The position numbers and the translations under genes were made by a program. The notes below the pieces were generated by a model. It did no database searches. It saw only the letters and a program-made list of their open reading frames with translations, and was not told where the DNA came from. Positions 1 to 6,618 of a DNA stretch of 10,331 nucleotides are shown in pieces (within the stretch, counting starts at the first letter, position 1; the number at the start of each line of letters is the position of its first letter). This DNA is from UBA6215 sp041663405 (GTDB lineage: Bacteria > Omnitrophota > Gorgyraeia > Pluralincolimonadales > Pluralincolimonadaceae), in the NCBI GenBank assembly GCA_041663405.1, contig JBAYMW010000046.1, positions 1 through 10,331 of the forward strand. The letters are read 5' to 3'.

Positions 1-969
1 AGCCTTACGTGGGACCAGCTTATGAGCCCGAACTTCAGGCTGCGCGTAACGAGGACCGGGGACAGGAATGTCACTATCGATGCGATGTGGATAAGGGTGG
101 AGTACGAGATAGACACCAATACCGAATCGTGGTTCGACGGCTCTTACGCGGCCTTCCCGGTCACTTTAGGGGACGGCGTAATACAATCGGTATCGATCGC
201 CGATGAGTCAGGAAAGGTCCACCTGAATTACGCGACGCAGGGCCTGCTGAGGTATTTAATGCAAGAGCGCGGGGTTGCCAGCGGCACAGCGAATACCGTC
301 GCGACGAACATTGTAAATTACCGCGGCGCGGCGCTTACGAACCCGTTCGATTCCGTCGAGGAGGTGCAGCGGGTCACGGGCATGACCCAGGCGATATACG
401 ACGCGATAAAAGATTACGTGACGGTATATTCTTATATAAACCCGTATTCATACAGGCCGCCCGCCTCCGGAACGGCCTCGCGCGCCCCGATAAATATAAA
501 TACGGCCTCCCGCGAGGTCCTCGAGGCGGTTTTCGACAACCTCGCTCTCGGCACGGCCGACCCGGCAAGCCTGGCTACTGATATAATAAATGCCAGGGCC
601 GTCTCGCCTTTTACGTGTTTTTATAATTGGGATACCGCCGTGACCACCGACTTCTACGGGTTCGTGACGGCGCGGTCTTACCTGAGCACATCCGGCAACC
701 CTGACGAGCGGGACAAGGTCCTTGATACCGCCGATGCCTCATCGCTGATACCCGTCAGCGGTTCGGCTTCATACGTGAACACCGCCGCAGAATTTTGTTA
801 CGCGACACAGGCTTTTGAGGTACAATCTGTAGGCAGGGCAAAGGATATTGGTCTCAGGGTCACAACAAAGGTCAAGGACGACCCGCGTGATACGGGAAAC
901 ATCAGGACATTCTATAATTATACGGGCGACACGACGGCGATAGGCCATCGCAGGGAAAAATTCGAATGA
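1..969 (+). CDS. gspK: GspK-like minor pseudopilin (type II secretion / type IV pilus), 5' partial
   Basis: The reading frame is open from base 1, so the true start lies upstream; the ATG at 22 is only an internal methionine. GspK proteins sit at the tip of the pseudopilus and help start its assembly at the inner membrane. Seen here: an 'ADESGKVHLNYA' stretch matching the GspK 'DE.GK.nLN' signature, then 'ININTASREVLEAVF', the family's second repeat at the edge of its helical SAM-like domain, and a C-terminal 'FEVQSVGRAKD' strand resembling the family's last beta strand. The N-terminal pilin signal and hydrophobic helix are off-window. The first ~35 visible residues are rich in alternating hydrophobics and look like beta strands placed before the usual GspK core. 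The TGA stop overlaps the next ATG by four bases (ATGA), fitting one operon with the assembly-platform genes. Alternative: a more generic GspK-related pilin-like protein of a type IV pilus. Confidence 0.75.
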   Translation, partial: SLTWDQLMSPNFRLRVTRTGDRNVTIDAMWIRVEYEIDTNTESWFDGSYAAFPVTLGDGVIQSVSIADESGKVHLNYATQGLLRYLMQERGVASGTANTVATNIVNYRGAALTNPFDSVEEVQRVTGMTQAIYDAIKDYVTVYSYINPYSYRPPASGTASRAPININTASREVLEAVFDNLALGTADPASLATDIINARAVSPFTCFYNWDTAVTTDFYGFVTARSYLSTSGNPDERDKVLDTADASSLIPVSGSASYVNTAAEFCYATQAFEVQSVGRAKDIGLRVTTKVKDDPRDTGNIRTFYNYTGDTTAIGHRREKFE

Positions 970-2549
970 TGAATATGGGGCAGAAGGGCGTATTCCTCGG
1001 CATTGATATCGGCAGTTCCTATATCAAGGTTATCGAGCTTGATGTGGGCGTCGTCGGCGAACCGGTCATAAGGAAAGCCAACCTCGTGCCTAAGTCCGAA
1101 GGCCTGGGCAAGGCGCTTGCCGGAATACAGCTCAAGGGGGCCAAGGCGATCGGTATAGTTGATTGCCCGACGTCCTGCCTGCGTTACTTTACCATCCCGA
1201 GCATGCCCGATGGAGAGCTCGGGGAGGCGATAAAATGGGAAGCGAAAGATAAGGTATCGTATCCTATCGATGAAGCGGCCATTGCCTACGAGACGGAGGA
1301 AGAGGAGGGCGAGGGCGGCCTGAAGAAACTGCGGGTGAAATTCGTCGCCTCGCCGAAGAAGTTCGTAAAGGCGATGATTGCGCTTATAGCGGAAGAGGGC
1401 GTAGATCCGGTCGCGATAACCGAGTCGCCGCTCGCGATAGAGAACGTCGCGAAGCGCCTGGGTTTAGAAGGAGACGCGGCCGCGGCTGTCATAGATATCG
1501 GCGCGGAATCCACCGGCATAAACATCATCAAGCACGGTTCGCTGAAATTCCACAGGAAGATCGGCTCCGGAGGCATCGCGATAACAAAAGCGATCACTTC
1601 CGTGCTGATAACGGAGCACGGCCGCGTGGAGCTGGACTATGAAGAGGCGGAGAACCTCAAGATCAAGTACGGGATACCGCCGATCCCGGGCGCCGAGGTC
1701 CTGGACGGCAAGATTAACAGCCAGCAGCTCATATCGCTCATAAGGCCCGCCACGGAACGGCTCGTGCAGGAGATAGAGCGCTCGTTTGAATATTACAGCG
1801 ACGGTTCGCTCGGGGATAAAGTGAAGTCAGTCGTGCTTATTGGCGGCGGAGCTTCCATGAAAGGCATGGCGCAATTCCTGCAGGAGACGTTGGACATGCC
1901 GGTATCAATAGGCGACCCGTTCAAGGGCATTAAACTGGCGAATAACGCCGTCACGCCGGGCGCGGAACCGCACAGGTTCGCGGATGCGGTCGGTGCCGCG
2001 CTAAGCGAAGGAAAAGGGATAAACCTCCTGCCTTCCGAGATGAAGCACAAGACCGCCCGGACCTTCGGGAGGGCCGCCATGGAATCCGTCGTGGTTGCGG
2101 TCGTGCTTCTGCTCGTCTTTTCTTTTGTAGGCATGCACCTGCGCCTTTCGAGTTTTGAAAAGAGGATAAAATACGGCGAGAAGGAACTCGAGGCGATGAG
2201 GCCGCAGATACAGATCGCGCTCAACTATGACCGCCTGAAACAGGATATCGCGAAAAAAAAGGATTTCATCCATAAGATGCTGAGCGAGGAGCCTCCGTTG
2301 AAAGAAGTCCTTAAGGAACTCAGCAATAAGATACCCAAGGAAGCCGTGCTTACCAGCGTCAGGATAGACGACAAGGACCTCATCATAAAGGGAGAGATAC
2401 TCGGCGAGGTAACAAACCGCGAGGAGGCCCTTTCGGCGATAATAGCGGCGCTGCAGGGCGGCCTCTTCAGCGAGACGACGCTGGTAAATGCGAGGATGAG
2501 CGAAGATACTAAGGCAAAAGCGGAGTTCGAGATAAAATGCGAATTCTAA
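966..2549 (+). CDS. pilM: PilM-PilN fusion (GspL-like actin-fold plus membrane-anchored platform protein)
   Basis: 527 aa, longer than a stand-alone PilM (about 350 aa). Residues ~8-345 are the cytoplasmic actin-like ATPase fold: 'FLGIDIGSSYIKVIELD' is the phosphate-1 motif, 'AAVIDIGAESTGINI' the phosphate-2 motif and 'VVLIGGGASMKGM' the adenosine motif, all typical of PilM. Residues 352-356 read INLLP, the conserved N-terminal motif of PilN that docks into PilM. A single hydrophobic helix follows at about 374-390, then a coiled coil ('FEKRIKYGEKELEAM') and a ferredoxin-like periplasmic domain with 'LKELSNKIPKEAVLTSV'. The order actin fold, membrane helix, periplasmic domain is that of GspL in type II secretion. 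It would link the assembly ATPase (GspE/PilB, not in window) to the inner-membrane ring. Start: ATG at 966 overlaps the upstream stop and has AGGG 952-955 about ten bases before; ATG at 969 or 975 are possible alternatives. Confidence 0.9.
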   Translation: MMNMGQKGVFLGIDIGSSYIKVIELDVGVVGEPVIRKANLVPKSEGLGKALAGIQLKGAKAIGIVDCPTSCLRYFTIPSMPDGELGEAIKWEAKDKVSYPIDEAAIAYETEEEEGEGGLKKLRVKFVASPKKFVKAMIALIAEEGVDPVAITESPLAIENVAKRLGLEGDAAAAVIDIGAESTGINIIKHGSLKFHRKIGSGGIAITKAITSVLITEHGRVELDYEEAENLKIKYGIPPIPGAEVLDGKINSQQLISLIRPATERLVQEIERSFEYYSDGSLGDKVKSVVLIGGGASMKGMAQFLQETLDMPVSIGDPFKGIKLANNAVTPGAEPHRFADAVGAALSEGKGINLLPSEMKHKTARTFGRAAMESVVVAVVLLLVFSFVGMHLRLSSFEKRIKYGEKELEAMRPQIQIALNYDRLKQDIAKKKDFIHKMLSEEPPLKEVLKELSNKIPKEAVLTSVRIDDKDLIIKGEILGEVTNREEALSAIIAALQGGLFSETTLVNARMSEDTKAKAEFEIKCEF

Positions 2550-3145
2550 ACAGGATAACGCTCCCGACCGGAATGATCGCAAAAAAGAGGGTCATTATCC
2601 CCGTCGCGGCCGGGATCATCGCGTTTGCAGTGCTGTTCGCGCTCGTGCTCTCTCCGACGCAGAAGAAGATCGCGTCCAAGAGGAAGGAATGGAAGAGCCT
2701 GGAGGCGCAGCTATCCGAAAGCAGGGTGAAGCAGAGCATGTCCTACAAGATAGACAAGGCCGGCATAGAGGCCGAGGCCGCGCTGCTCAAGAGGAGGCTG
2801 CCGTCCAAGAGCGATACATCCGCGATAATCGACGAGTTGACGAGGAAGGGCAAAGCGCTCAATATAGAGTTCATAACGATAGACCCGCAGGAAGAGAGGA
2901 GCGCGACGCCCGGCTCCCGCCAATCGGCCGAAGGTTTCCGGTATTCCGTGATGCCGATAGATATAGACATGCGCGCTACGTTCAGGAGCACAGGGGAATA
3001 CCTAAATGCGATCGATAACCTGGAGAGCGGGTTCGCGACGGTCGACAACGTGCAGATATCAAAGGACATCCGCATCTTCCCGAAATTGAAGGTCAGGATG
3101 ACGGTCTCCACGTATTCTATAGAGGACGAGATTGGACAAAAATAA
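2537..3145 (+). CDS. pilO: PilO/GspM-like inner-membrane platform protein
   Basis: 202 aa with the standard PilO plan: short cytoplasmic tail, one membrane helix at about residues 19-38 ('VIIPVAAGIIAFAVLFALVL'), a charged coiled coil from about 41 to 80, and a ferredoxin-like periplasmic domain. The stretch 'IDMRATFRSTGEYLNAIDNLE' near residues 138-158 matches the PilO pattern 'l...G.Y..l..fl..le', followed by 'VDNVQISKD' strands. PilO pairs with PilN through their coiled coils and periplasmic domains to form the alignment complex between the inner-membrane motor and the outer-membrane secretin. The start ATG lies 13 bases inside the end of the PilM-PilN gene, with GGAG at 2522-2525 about eleven bases before it; the next in-frame ATG is at 2573. 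Identity rests on architecture and neighbours as much as on residues, since this family diverges strongly; GspM is the equivalent name in type II secretion. Confidence 0.75.
   Translation: MRILNRITLPTGMIAKKRVIIPVAAGIIAFAVLFALVLSPTQKKIASKRKEWKSLEAQLSESRVKQSMSYKIDKAGIEAEAALLKRRLPSKSDTSAIIDELTRKGKALNIEFITIDPQEERSATPGSRQSAEGFRYSVMPIDIDMRATFRSTGEYLNAIDNLESGFATVDNVQISKDIRIFPKLKVRMTVSTYSIEDEIGQK
3121..3126 (+). promoter_or_regulatory. Ribosome binding site for the TTG-started pilP-like gene
   Basis: AGAGGA lies five bases before the TTG at 3132 and inside the end of the pilO-like gene. It decides the start: the only nearby ATG in frame (3156) has no purine-rich site in front of it, and using it would remove the charged residues that normally precede the membrane helix. 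Confidence 0.6.
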
Positions 3146-3545
3146 ACGGCAATTTATGATCCTGGCGGCGGTCGTGGCGGTATTTTTCGTGTTCCTTCTC
3201 GCCGCTATGATCAGGCACAGGCCCGCTAAGAAGGCGGCGCCCGCGGCTGCCGCAATTGTTCCCGCGGCCGAAAGCAGGCCCCCGGCCGTTTCCGGGCCGG
3301 GCAAGAGCTCCTTCCCGTCATGGGGAAGGGACCCGTTCGCGGTCGGCAGCGTCCCGGTACAGGCTACCGGGGAACTTTCGCTGTCAGGCATAATCTGGGA
3401 CGCGAAGAAGCCGGTATGCCTGATAGACGGGAAGATGCTTAAGGTAGGCGACGAGATATCGGGGGCTAAGGTAATAGAGATAAACAACGATACGGTTCTC
3501 CTTAAGGTCGGCGACGAGCTGAGGACCCTCCGGGTCGGGCGTTAA
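3132..3545 (+). CDS. pilP: PilP/GspC-like pilus or secretion assembly protein
   Basis: 137 aa with a TTG start, 14 bases inside the previous gene. Residues 2-8 are charged and polar, 9-27 form one membrane helix, and ~31-63 are an Ala/Pro-rich flexible linker. Residues 64-69 read WGRDPF, the 'RDPF' box common just before the folded domain of PilP and related proteins. Residues ~80-137 form a small beta domain ('ELSLSGIIWD', 'PVCLIDGKMLKVGDEISGAK', 'VIEINNDTVLLKVGDELRTL') like the homology region of PilP and GspC, which contacts the N-terminal domain of the outer-membrane secretin. PilP is usually a lipoprotein; here a membrane helix without a lipobox cysteine replaces lipidation, as in GspC. 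No secretin gene follows; the next gene is a lipid A acyltransferase behind its own promoter. The precise family name (PilP, GspC or GspB) cannot be settled by eye. Confidence 0.65.
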   Translation: MDKNKRQFMILAAVVAVFFVFLLAAMIRHRPAKKAAPAAAAIVPAAESRPPAVSGPGKSSFPSWGRDPFAVGSVPVQATGELSLSGIIWDAKKPVCLIDGKMLKVGDEISGAKVIEINNDTVLLKVGDELRTLRVGR

Positions 3546-3548
3546 CGC

Positions 3549-3577
3549 TTGACTTGGGTGTTGTCTTCTGCTATCAT
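3549..3577 (+). promoter_or_regulatory. Sigma-70-type promoter with extended -10
   Basis: TTGACT at 3549-3554 (one mismatch to TTGACA) is followed after 17 bases by TATCAT at 3572-3577 (one mismatch to TATAAT). TG at 3569-3570 supplies the extended -10 element. It occupies most of the 40-base gap after the pilP-like stop. Transcription should start near 3584, that is one or two bases before the GTG start codon at 3586. It would let the lipid A/Lpt/proteostasis genes be transcribed apart from the secretion genes upstream. Read by eye only; no transcript data. Confidence 0.65.
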
Positions 3578-3585
3578 AACGCGTT

Positions 3586-4485
3586 GTGAAGCACAGGATC
3601 AGGAGAAGGTATCTATATTACCTTCTAAAGACAGCCAGTTTTATCTCGCTTCTCTTTCCGATTAAAATAAACAGGTTTATAGGCAGACGGATGGGGGAAT
3701 GCGCCTTTTTTTTGGTCAGCGCACAGAGAAGGAAAACCGTCGACAACCTGAAGGTAGCCTTCGGGAGCGAGAAGTCCGCGCGTGAGATAAGAAGCATAGC
3801 CAGGGGAGTATTCAGGAACCTCGGGGAGAACCTCTTTGAGATGCTGAACTCCTCGAAGTTCACCTCCCGCAACATAGACAGATATGTTAAGGTAAAAGGC
3901 CTCGATATAGTCGAGAAGGCTCTTTCTCAAAAGAGGGGATTCATCGTCCTGTCGGCGCATTTCGGCAACTGGGAGCTGCTGGCCGGTTATTTCGGCCTGA
4001 AGAAATATCCCGTTAATGTGCTCGCCCGCCCGCTGCGTTATGAAAAATACGACAAATGGGTGAACGGCCTTCGCAGGGGCATGGGAGTCAACGTGATAAT
4101 GCGCGATGAGTCTGCGAGGACGATACTGAGGTTTTTAAAGGACGGCCAGTCGATCGCGATACTTGCCGACCAGGATATATCTTCGCTTGACGGCGTCTTC
4201 GTGGACTTCTTCGGCCGCCAGGCTTTTACGCCGACGGCGCCGGTGATACTTGCGCTCGCGACGGCGGTACCCATAATACCGATGTTCATAGTCCGCGAGA
4301 AGAGCGGCCATACGATATACGTGGAGGAGCCGATAGAGCTCGACATAACCGGGAATAAAGATACCGATATCAAGGTCAATACGCAGAAGTGGTCGAAGGT
4401 CATAGAATCTTACATCAGGAAATATCCGTCACAATGGGTATGGGTCCACGAGAGGTGGAAGACCGAACCCGCTACTAAGGGCTGA
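3586..4485 (+). CDS. lpxL: Lipid A late acyltransferase (LpxL/HtrB family)
   Basis: 299 aa, normal for the family. It would transfer a secondary acyl chain from acyl-ACP onto a hydroxyacyl chain of Kdo-lipid A precursor at the cytoplasmic face of the inner membrane. Seen: an N-terminal hydrophobic helix (about residues 9-26), the 'RRKTVDNLKVAFG' segment, the catalytic HX4E motif as H125-F-G-N-W-E130, 'ILADQDISSLDGVFVDFFGR' with the following 'TPTAPVILALA' segment, and the closing 'YPSQWVWVHERWKT'. These are hallmark blocks of LpxL/LpxM; acyl length and position (LpxL versus LpxM) cannot be told. Start: GTG at 3586 is the only start codon that keeps the N-terminal helix (next in-frame ATG is 3691), yet no Shine-Dalgarno sequence precedes it, consistent with a leaderless mRNA from the promoter just upstream. 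Two bases separate its stop from the LptC-LptA gene. Confidence 0.92.
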   Translation: MKHRIRRRYLYYLLKTASFISLLFPIKINRFIGRRMGECAFFLVSAQRRKTVDNLKVAFGSEKSAREIRSIARGVFRNLGENLFEMLNSSKFTSRNIDRYVKVKGLDIVEKALSQKRGFIVLSAHFGNWELLAGYFGLKKYPVNVLARPLRYEKYDKWVNGLRRGMGVNVIMRDESARTILRFLKDGQSIAILADQDISSLDGVFVDFFGRQAFTPTAPVILALATAVPIIPMFIVREKSGHTIYVEEPIELDITGNKDTDIKVNTQKWSKVIESYIRKYPSQWVWVHERWKTEPATKG

Positions 4486-4487
4486 AG

Positions 4488-5285
4488 ATGAGGATAAAAA
4501 AATTTATGGCGGCGCTCCTTATAGCGCTGTCGTTTAACGGGTGCGCTGTGCGCAGCGATAAAGCCGTCAAGGAGCCCGTAGATGAGGACCCGGGGCTGTC
4601 CTCCACCGACCAGAAGGTCATGTCTTTCTCGCTTGCCGGATACGAGAAGAACGGCAGGAAGAAGTGGGAGGTCCAGGGCAAATCGGCGGATATCATGTCG
4701 GAGGTTGTGAACCTTACCGATGTGGTCGCGAAAGCGTACGGCGAAGAAGTGGACATGACACTGACCGCTGACAAGGGAGTCTTCAACAGGAACACGAGCG
4801 ACGCCCATTTCGAATCGAACGTCGTCGTATCCGGGACCGACGGGACGAAGATGACGACTGACGAGGCCGACTGGAAGAACAACGACCAGAAGATCGTCAC
4901 CGACAAGCCGGTAAAGCTCTATGCCGAATCAAAAGATGCTTTAGGGGGCGGCGGCGAGGGGAAGATGCCCACCACGATAGTCTGCGACGGCCCGATGGAG
5001 ATAAATTACGGAAAGAATTACGCGACCTTCAGCACGAATGTAAGGGTCGACGACGAACGCGGGCAGATATTCTGCGATACCGCTACGGCATATTATGATC
5101 CCGGGACGAAAAAGGTATCGAGGATAGTCGCCAAGGGCAACGTGAAGATCGTCCGCGGCGGCAGCTGGACTTTCAGCGATGAGGCCGTGTACTTTGCGGC
5201 CGAGCAGAAGATCATATTGAGCGGTTCGCCTAAAGTCACGGTCTATCCGGAAGAGTCTAAGGCAGCAACAAAAGAGGTATTCTAG
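4488..5285 (+). CDS. lptC-lptA: LptC-LptA fusion, LPS transport periplasmic bridge protein
   Basis: 265 aa. Residues 1-18 form a signal-like stretch (basic start, hydrophobic core) ending in 'LSFNGC', an imperfect lipobox with Cys19. Residues ~45-145 resemble LptC: 'FSLAGYEKNGRKKWEVQGKS', then strands 'MTLTADKGVFNRNT' and 'MTTDEADWKNNDQKIVTDKPV'. A Gly-rich linker lies at 152-158. Residues ~162-258 resemble LptA/OstA: 'CDGPMEINYGKNYATFSTNV', 'IFCDTATAYYDPGTKKVSRIVAKGNVKI', 'WTFSDEAVYFAAEQKIILSG'. Both parts share the beta-jellyroll fold through which LPS slides from the inner-membrane LptBFG exporter to LptD; the fusion would supply two units of that bridge in one chain. It directly abuts lptB. 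Start: ATG at 4488 with AAGG at 4477-4480. The alternative is one long divergent LptC or LptA-like protein. LptF and LptG are not in the window. Confidence 0.82.
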   Translation: MRIKKFMAALLIALSFNGCAVRSDKAVKEPVDEDPGLSSTDQKVMSFSLAGYEKNGRKKWEVQGKSADIMSEVVNLTDVVAKAYGEEVDMTLTADKGVFNRNTSDAHFESNVVVSGTDGTKMTTDEADWKNNDQKIVTDKPVKLYAESKDALGGGGEGKMPTTIVCDGPMEINYGKNYATFSTNVRVDDERGQIFCDTATAYYDPGTKKVSRIVAKGNVKIVRGGSWTFSDEAVYFAAEQKIILSGSPKVTVYPEESKAATKEVF

Positions 5286-6008
5286 ATGCACCTGCTTGAG
5301 ACAAAGGGCCTGCGCAAGACATATAACCGCCGCCGTGTAGTCGACGGCGTGGATATATCGGTCAAGCGCGGGGAGATTGTCGGCCTTTTGGGCCCTAACG
5401 GCGCCGGGAAGACCACGACTTTCTACATGATCGTAGGCCTCGTAGAGCCCGACCAGGGAGAGGTCATCTTTGACAACCAGGACATAACGAACCTGCCGAT
5501 GCACAGGCGCGCGCGCTGCGGTATCGGTTACCTCGCTCAGGAGCCGTCGATATTCCGCAAGCTTACCGTCGAAGAGAACATAATGGCTATTCTCGAGACG
5601 CTGAAGATATCCAAGAAGGAACGCAGGAAACGGCTCGAGATGCTGCTTGGGGAGCTCAGGATATCGCACCTGGCAAAGAATTATGCTTACACGCTTTCGG
5701 GCGGCGAACGCAGGAGGCTCGAGATAACCCGCGCGCTCGTGACCGAGCCGCTGTTCGTGTTGTTCGACGAGCCTTTCTCGGGCATCGACCCTATCGCGGT
5801 CGCGGAATGCCAGGAGATCATATGCTCGCTCAAGGATAAGGGTCTCGGAGTACTGTTGACCGACCATAACGTCAGGGAGACGCTCTCGATAACGGACAGG
5901 TCTTACATAATGGCGGACGGCAAGGTCCTTATATCAGGGACGGCCGAAGAGCTGATATCCGACCCGAAGTCAAGGCAGATATATTTGGGAGAGAAGTTTC
6001 GTATGTAG
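5286..6008 (+). CDS. lptB: LptB, ATPase of the LPS export ABC transporter
   Basis: 240 aa, the standard LptB length. It powers LPS extraction from the inner membrane as a dimer bound to LptF/LptG. Motifs in order: Walker A GPNGAGKT at 36-43, Q-loop Gln85 in 'GYLAQEPSIFRKLTVEENI' (an LptB-specific block), ABC signature LSGGERRR at 137-144, Walker B VLFDEP at 158-163 with catalytic Glu162, D-loop 'SGIDP', and switch His194 in 'LLTDHNVRETLSITDR', another LptB hallmark. All catalytic residues are present. The ATG follows the upstream TAG with no gap, and AGAGG at 5273-5277 gives an eight-base spacing. Its position right after the LptC-LptA fusion confirms the assignment over other ABC ATPases such as LivG. 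Confidence 0.96.
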   Translation: MHLLETKGLRKTYNRRRVVDGVDISVKRGEIVGLLGPNGAGKTTTFYMIVGLVEPDQGEVIFDNQDITNLPMHRRARCGIGYLAQEPSIFRKLTVEENIMAILETLKISKKERRKRLEMLLGELRISHLAKNYAYTLSGGERRRLEITRALVTEPLFVLFDEPFSGIDPIAVAECQEIICSLKDKGLGVLLTDHNVRETLSITDRSYIMADGKVLISGTAEELISDPKSRQIYLGEKFRM

Positions 6009-6042
6009 CAAGTATTCGTACGCTAATAAATAGCGGACTCAT

Positions 6043-6049
6043 AAGGGGG
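6043..6049 (+). promoter_or_regulatory. Ribosome binding site of hpf
   Basis: AAGGGGG sits six bases before the ATG at 6056, in a 47-base gap after lptB. The A/T-rich stretch around 6020-6032 contains TAATAA but no matching -35 element at the right distance, so I do not call a promoter here. No terminator-like hairpin is seen, so readthrough from lptB is likely. Confidence 0.6.
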
Positions 6050-6055
6050 TTAATC

Positions 6056-6607
6056 ATGCAGGTTGTAATTACAGGAAGGCATTTTGACGTCACCGAAGGC
6101 ATAAAGGCACATATTAACGGCAAGATAGAGAAGCTGAACCAGTTCCACCAGAACATCCTTGAGGCGCACGTTATCCTTGAGGTGTCGAAGTTCCACCATA
6201 TCGCGGAGATCACCGTAATAGGCAAGCATATGAAATTAACCGCGACCGAGACGACCACCGATATGTACGCGTCCATAGACAAAGCGATAGATTCCCTTGA
6301 TAACCAGCTGCACAAACTGCATGACAAGGTCAAGGAGCACAGGGTCAGGAGATCCTCCGGCAGGATAAGGGAGATAGCGACAAGGATCTGGGGCATCAAG
6401 GATTATTGGAAGAGCGAAAAGCCCGCATCCGGGCCGAGGATCGTCGAGACGAAACGCGTGGCGGAGAAACCCATGTCGGTAGAGGAAGCGGTTGAGGAAC
6501 TGAAGATATCCAGCAGCGAGTTTATCGTGTTCAGGAACGCAGACGACAACAAAGTTGAAGTGATCTATAAGAGAAAGGACGGGGACTTCGGGCTCATAAA
6601 GGCCTGA
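6056..6607 (+). CDS. hpf: Ribosome hibernation promoting factor, long form
   Basis: 183 aa, the length of long HPF. Residues 1-~97 are the ribosome-binding S30AE domain ('MQVVITGRHFDVTEGIKAHI', 'KIEKLNQF', 'HHIAEITVIGKHMKLTATETTTDMY' with 'ASIDKAIDSLDNQLHKLHDK'). A basic linker covers ~98-138. Residues 139-181 are the C-terminal dimerisation domain, with 'MSVEEAVEELKISSSEFIVF' and 'VEVIYKRKDGDFGLI', both diagnostic of the long form. Such proteins occupy the decoding and mRNA path of the 30S subunit and dimerise 70S ribosomes into inactive 100S particles in starved or non-growing cells. Strong ribosome binding site upstream. It lies between lptB and trigger factor; in Proteobacteria hpf follows lptB-rpoN, but rpoN is absent here. 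Confidence 0.96.
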   Translation: MQVVITGRHFDVTEGIKAHINGKIEKLNQFHQNILEAHVILEVSKFHHIAEITVIGKHMKLTATETTTDMYASIDKAIDSLDNQLHKLHDKVKEHRVRRSSGRIREIATRIWGIKDYWKSEKPASGPRIVETKRVAEKPMSVEEAVEELKISSSEFIVFRNADDNKVEVIYKRKDGDFGLIKA

Positions 6608-6618
6608 AGCTTATTATT

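Noticed and set aside
2509..2560. Possible frameshift or error at the overlap of the pilMN and pilO-like genes
   Set aside because: Both proteins have complete expected ends: the PilN-like domain finishes normally and the PilO-like protein begins with a normal tail and membrane helix. The 13-base overlap is normal operon packing.
3601..3609. AGGAGAAGG as a ribosome binding site for a later lpxL start
   Set aside because: No in-frame ATG, GTG or TTG follows at a suitable distance, and a later start would delete the N-terminal helix. The bases simply encode arginines early in the protein.
4941..5867. A minus-strand open frame opposite lptCA and lptB (about 300 codons)
   Set aside because: It spans the junction of two well-supported plus-strand genes and shows no motif or ribosome binding site. 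It is another antisense shadow.
6009..6055. A promoter before hpf using TAATAA at 6024-6029 as the -10 element
   Set aside because: No acceptable -35 hexamer lies 16-18 bases upstream. The A/T-rich stretch alone is not enough.
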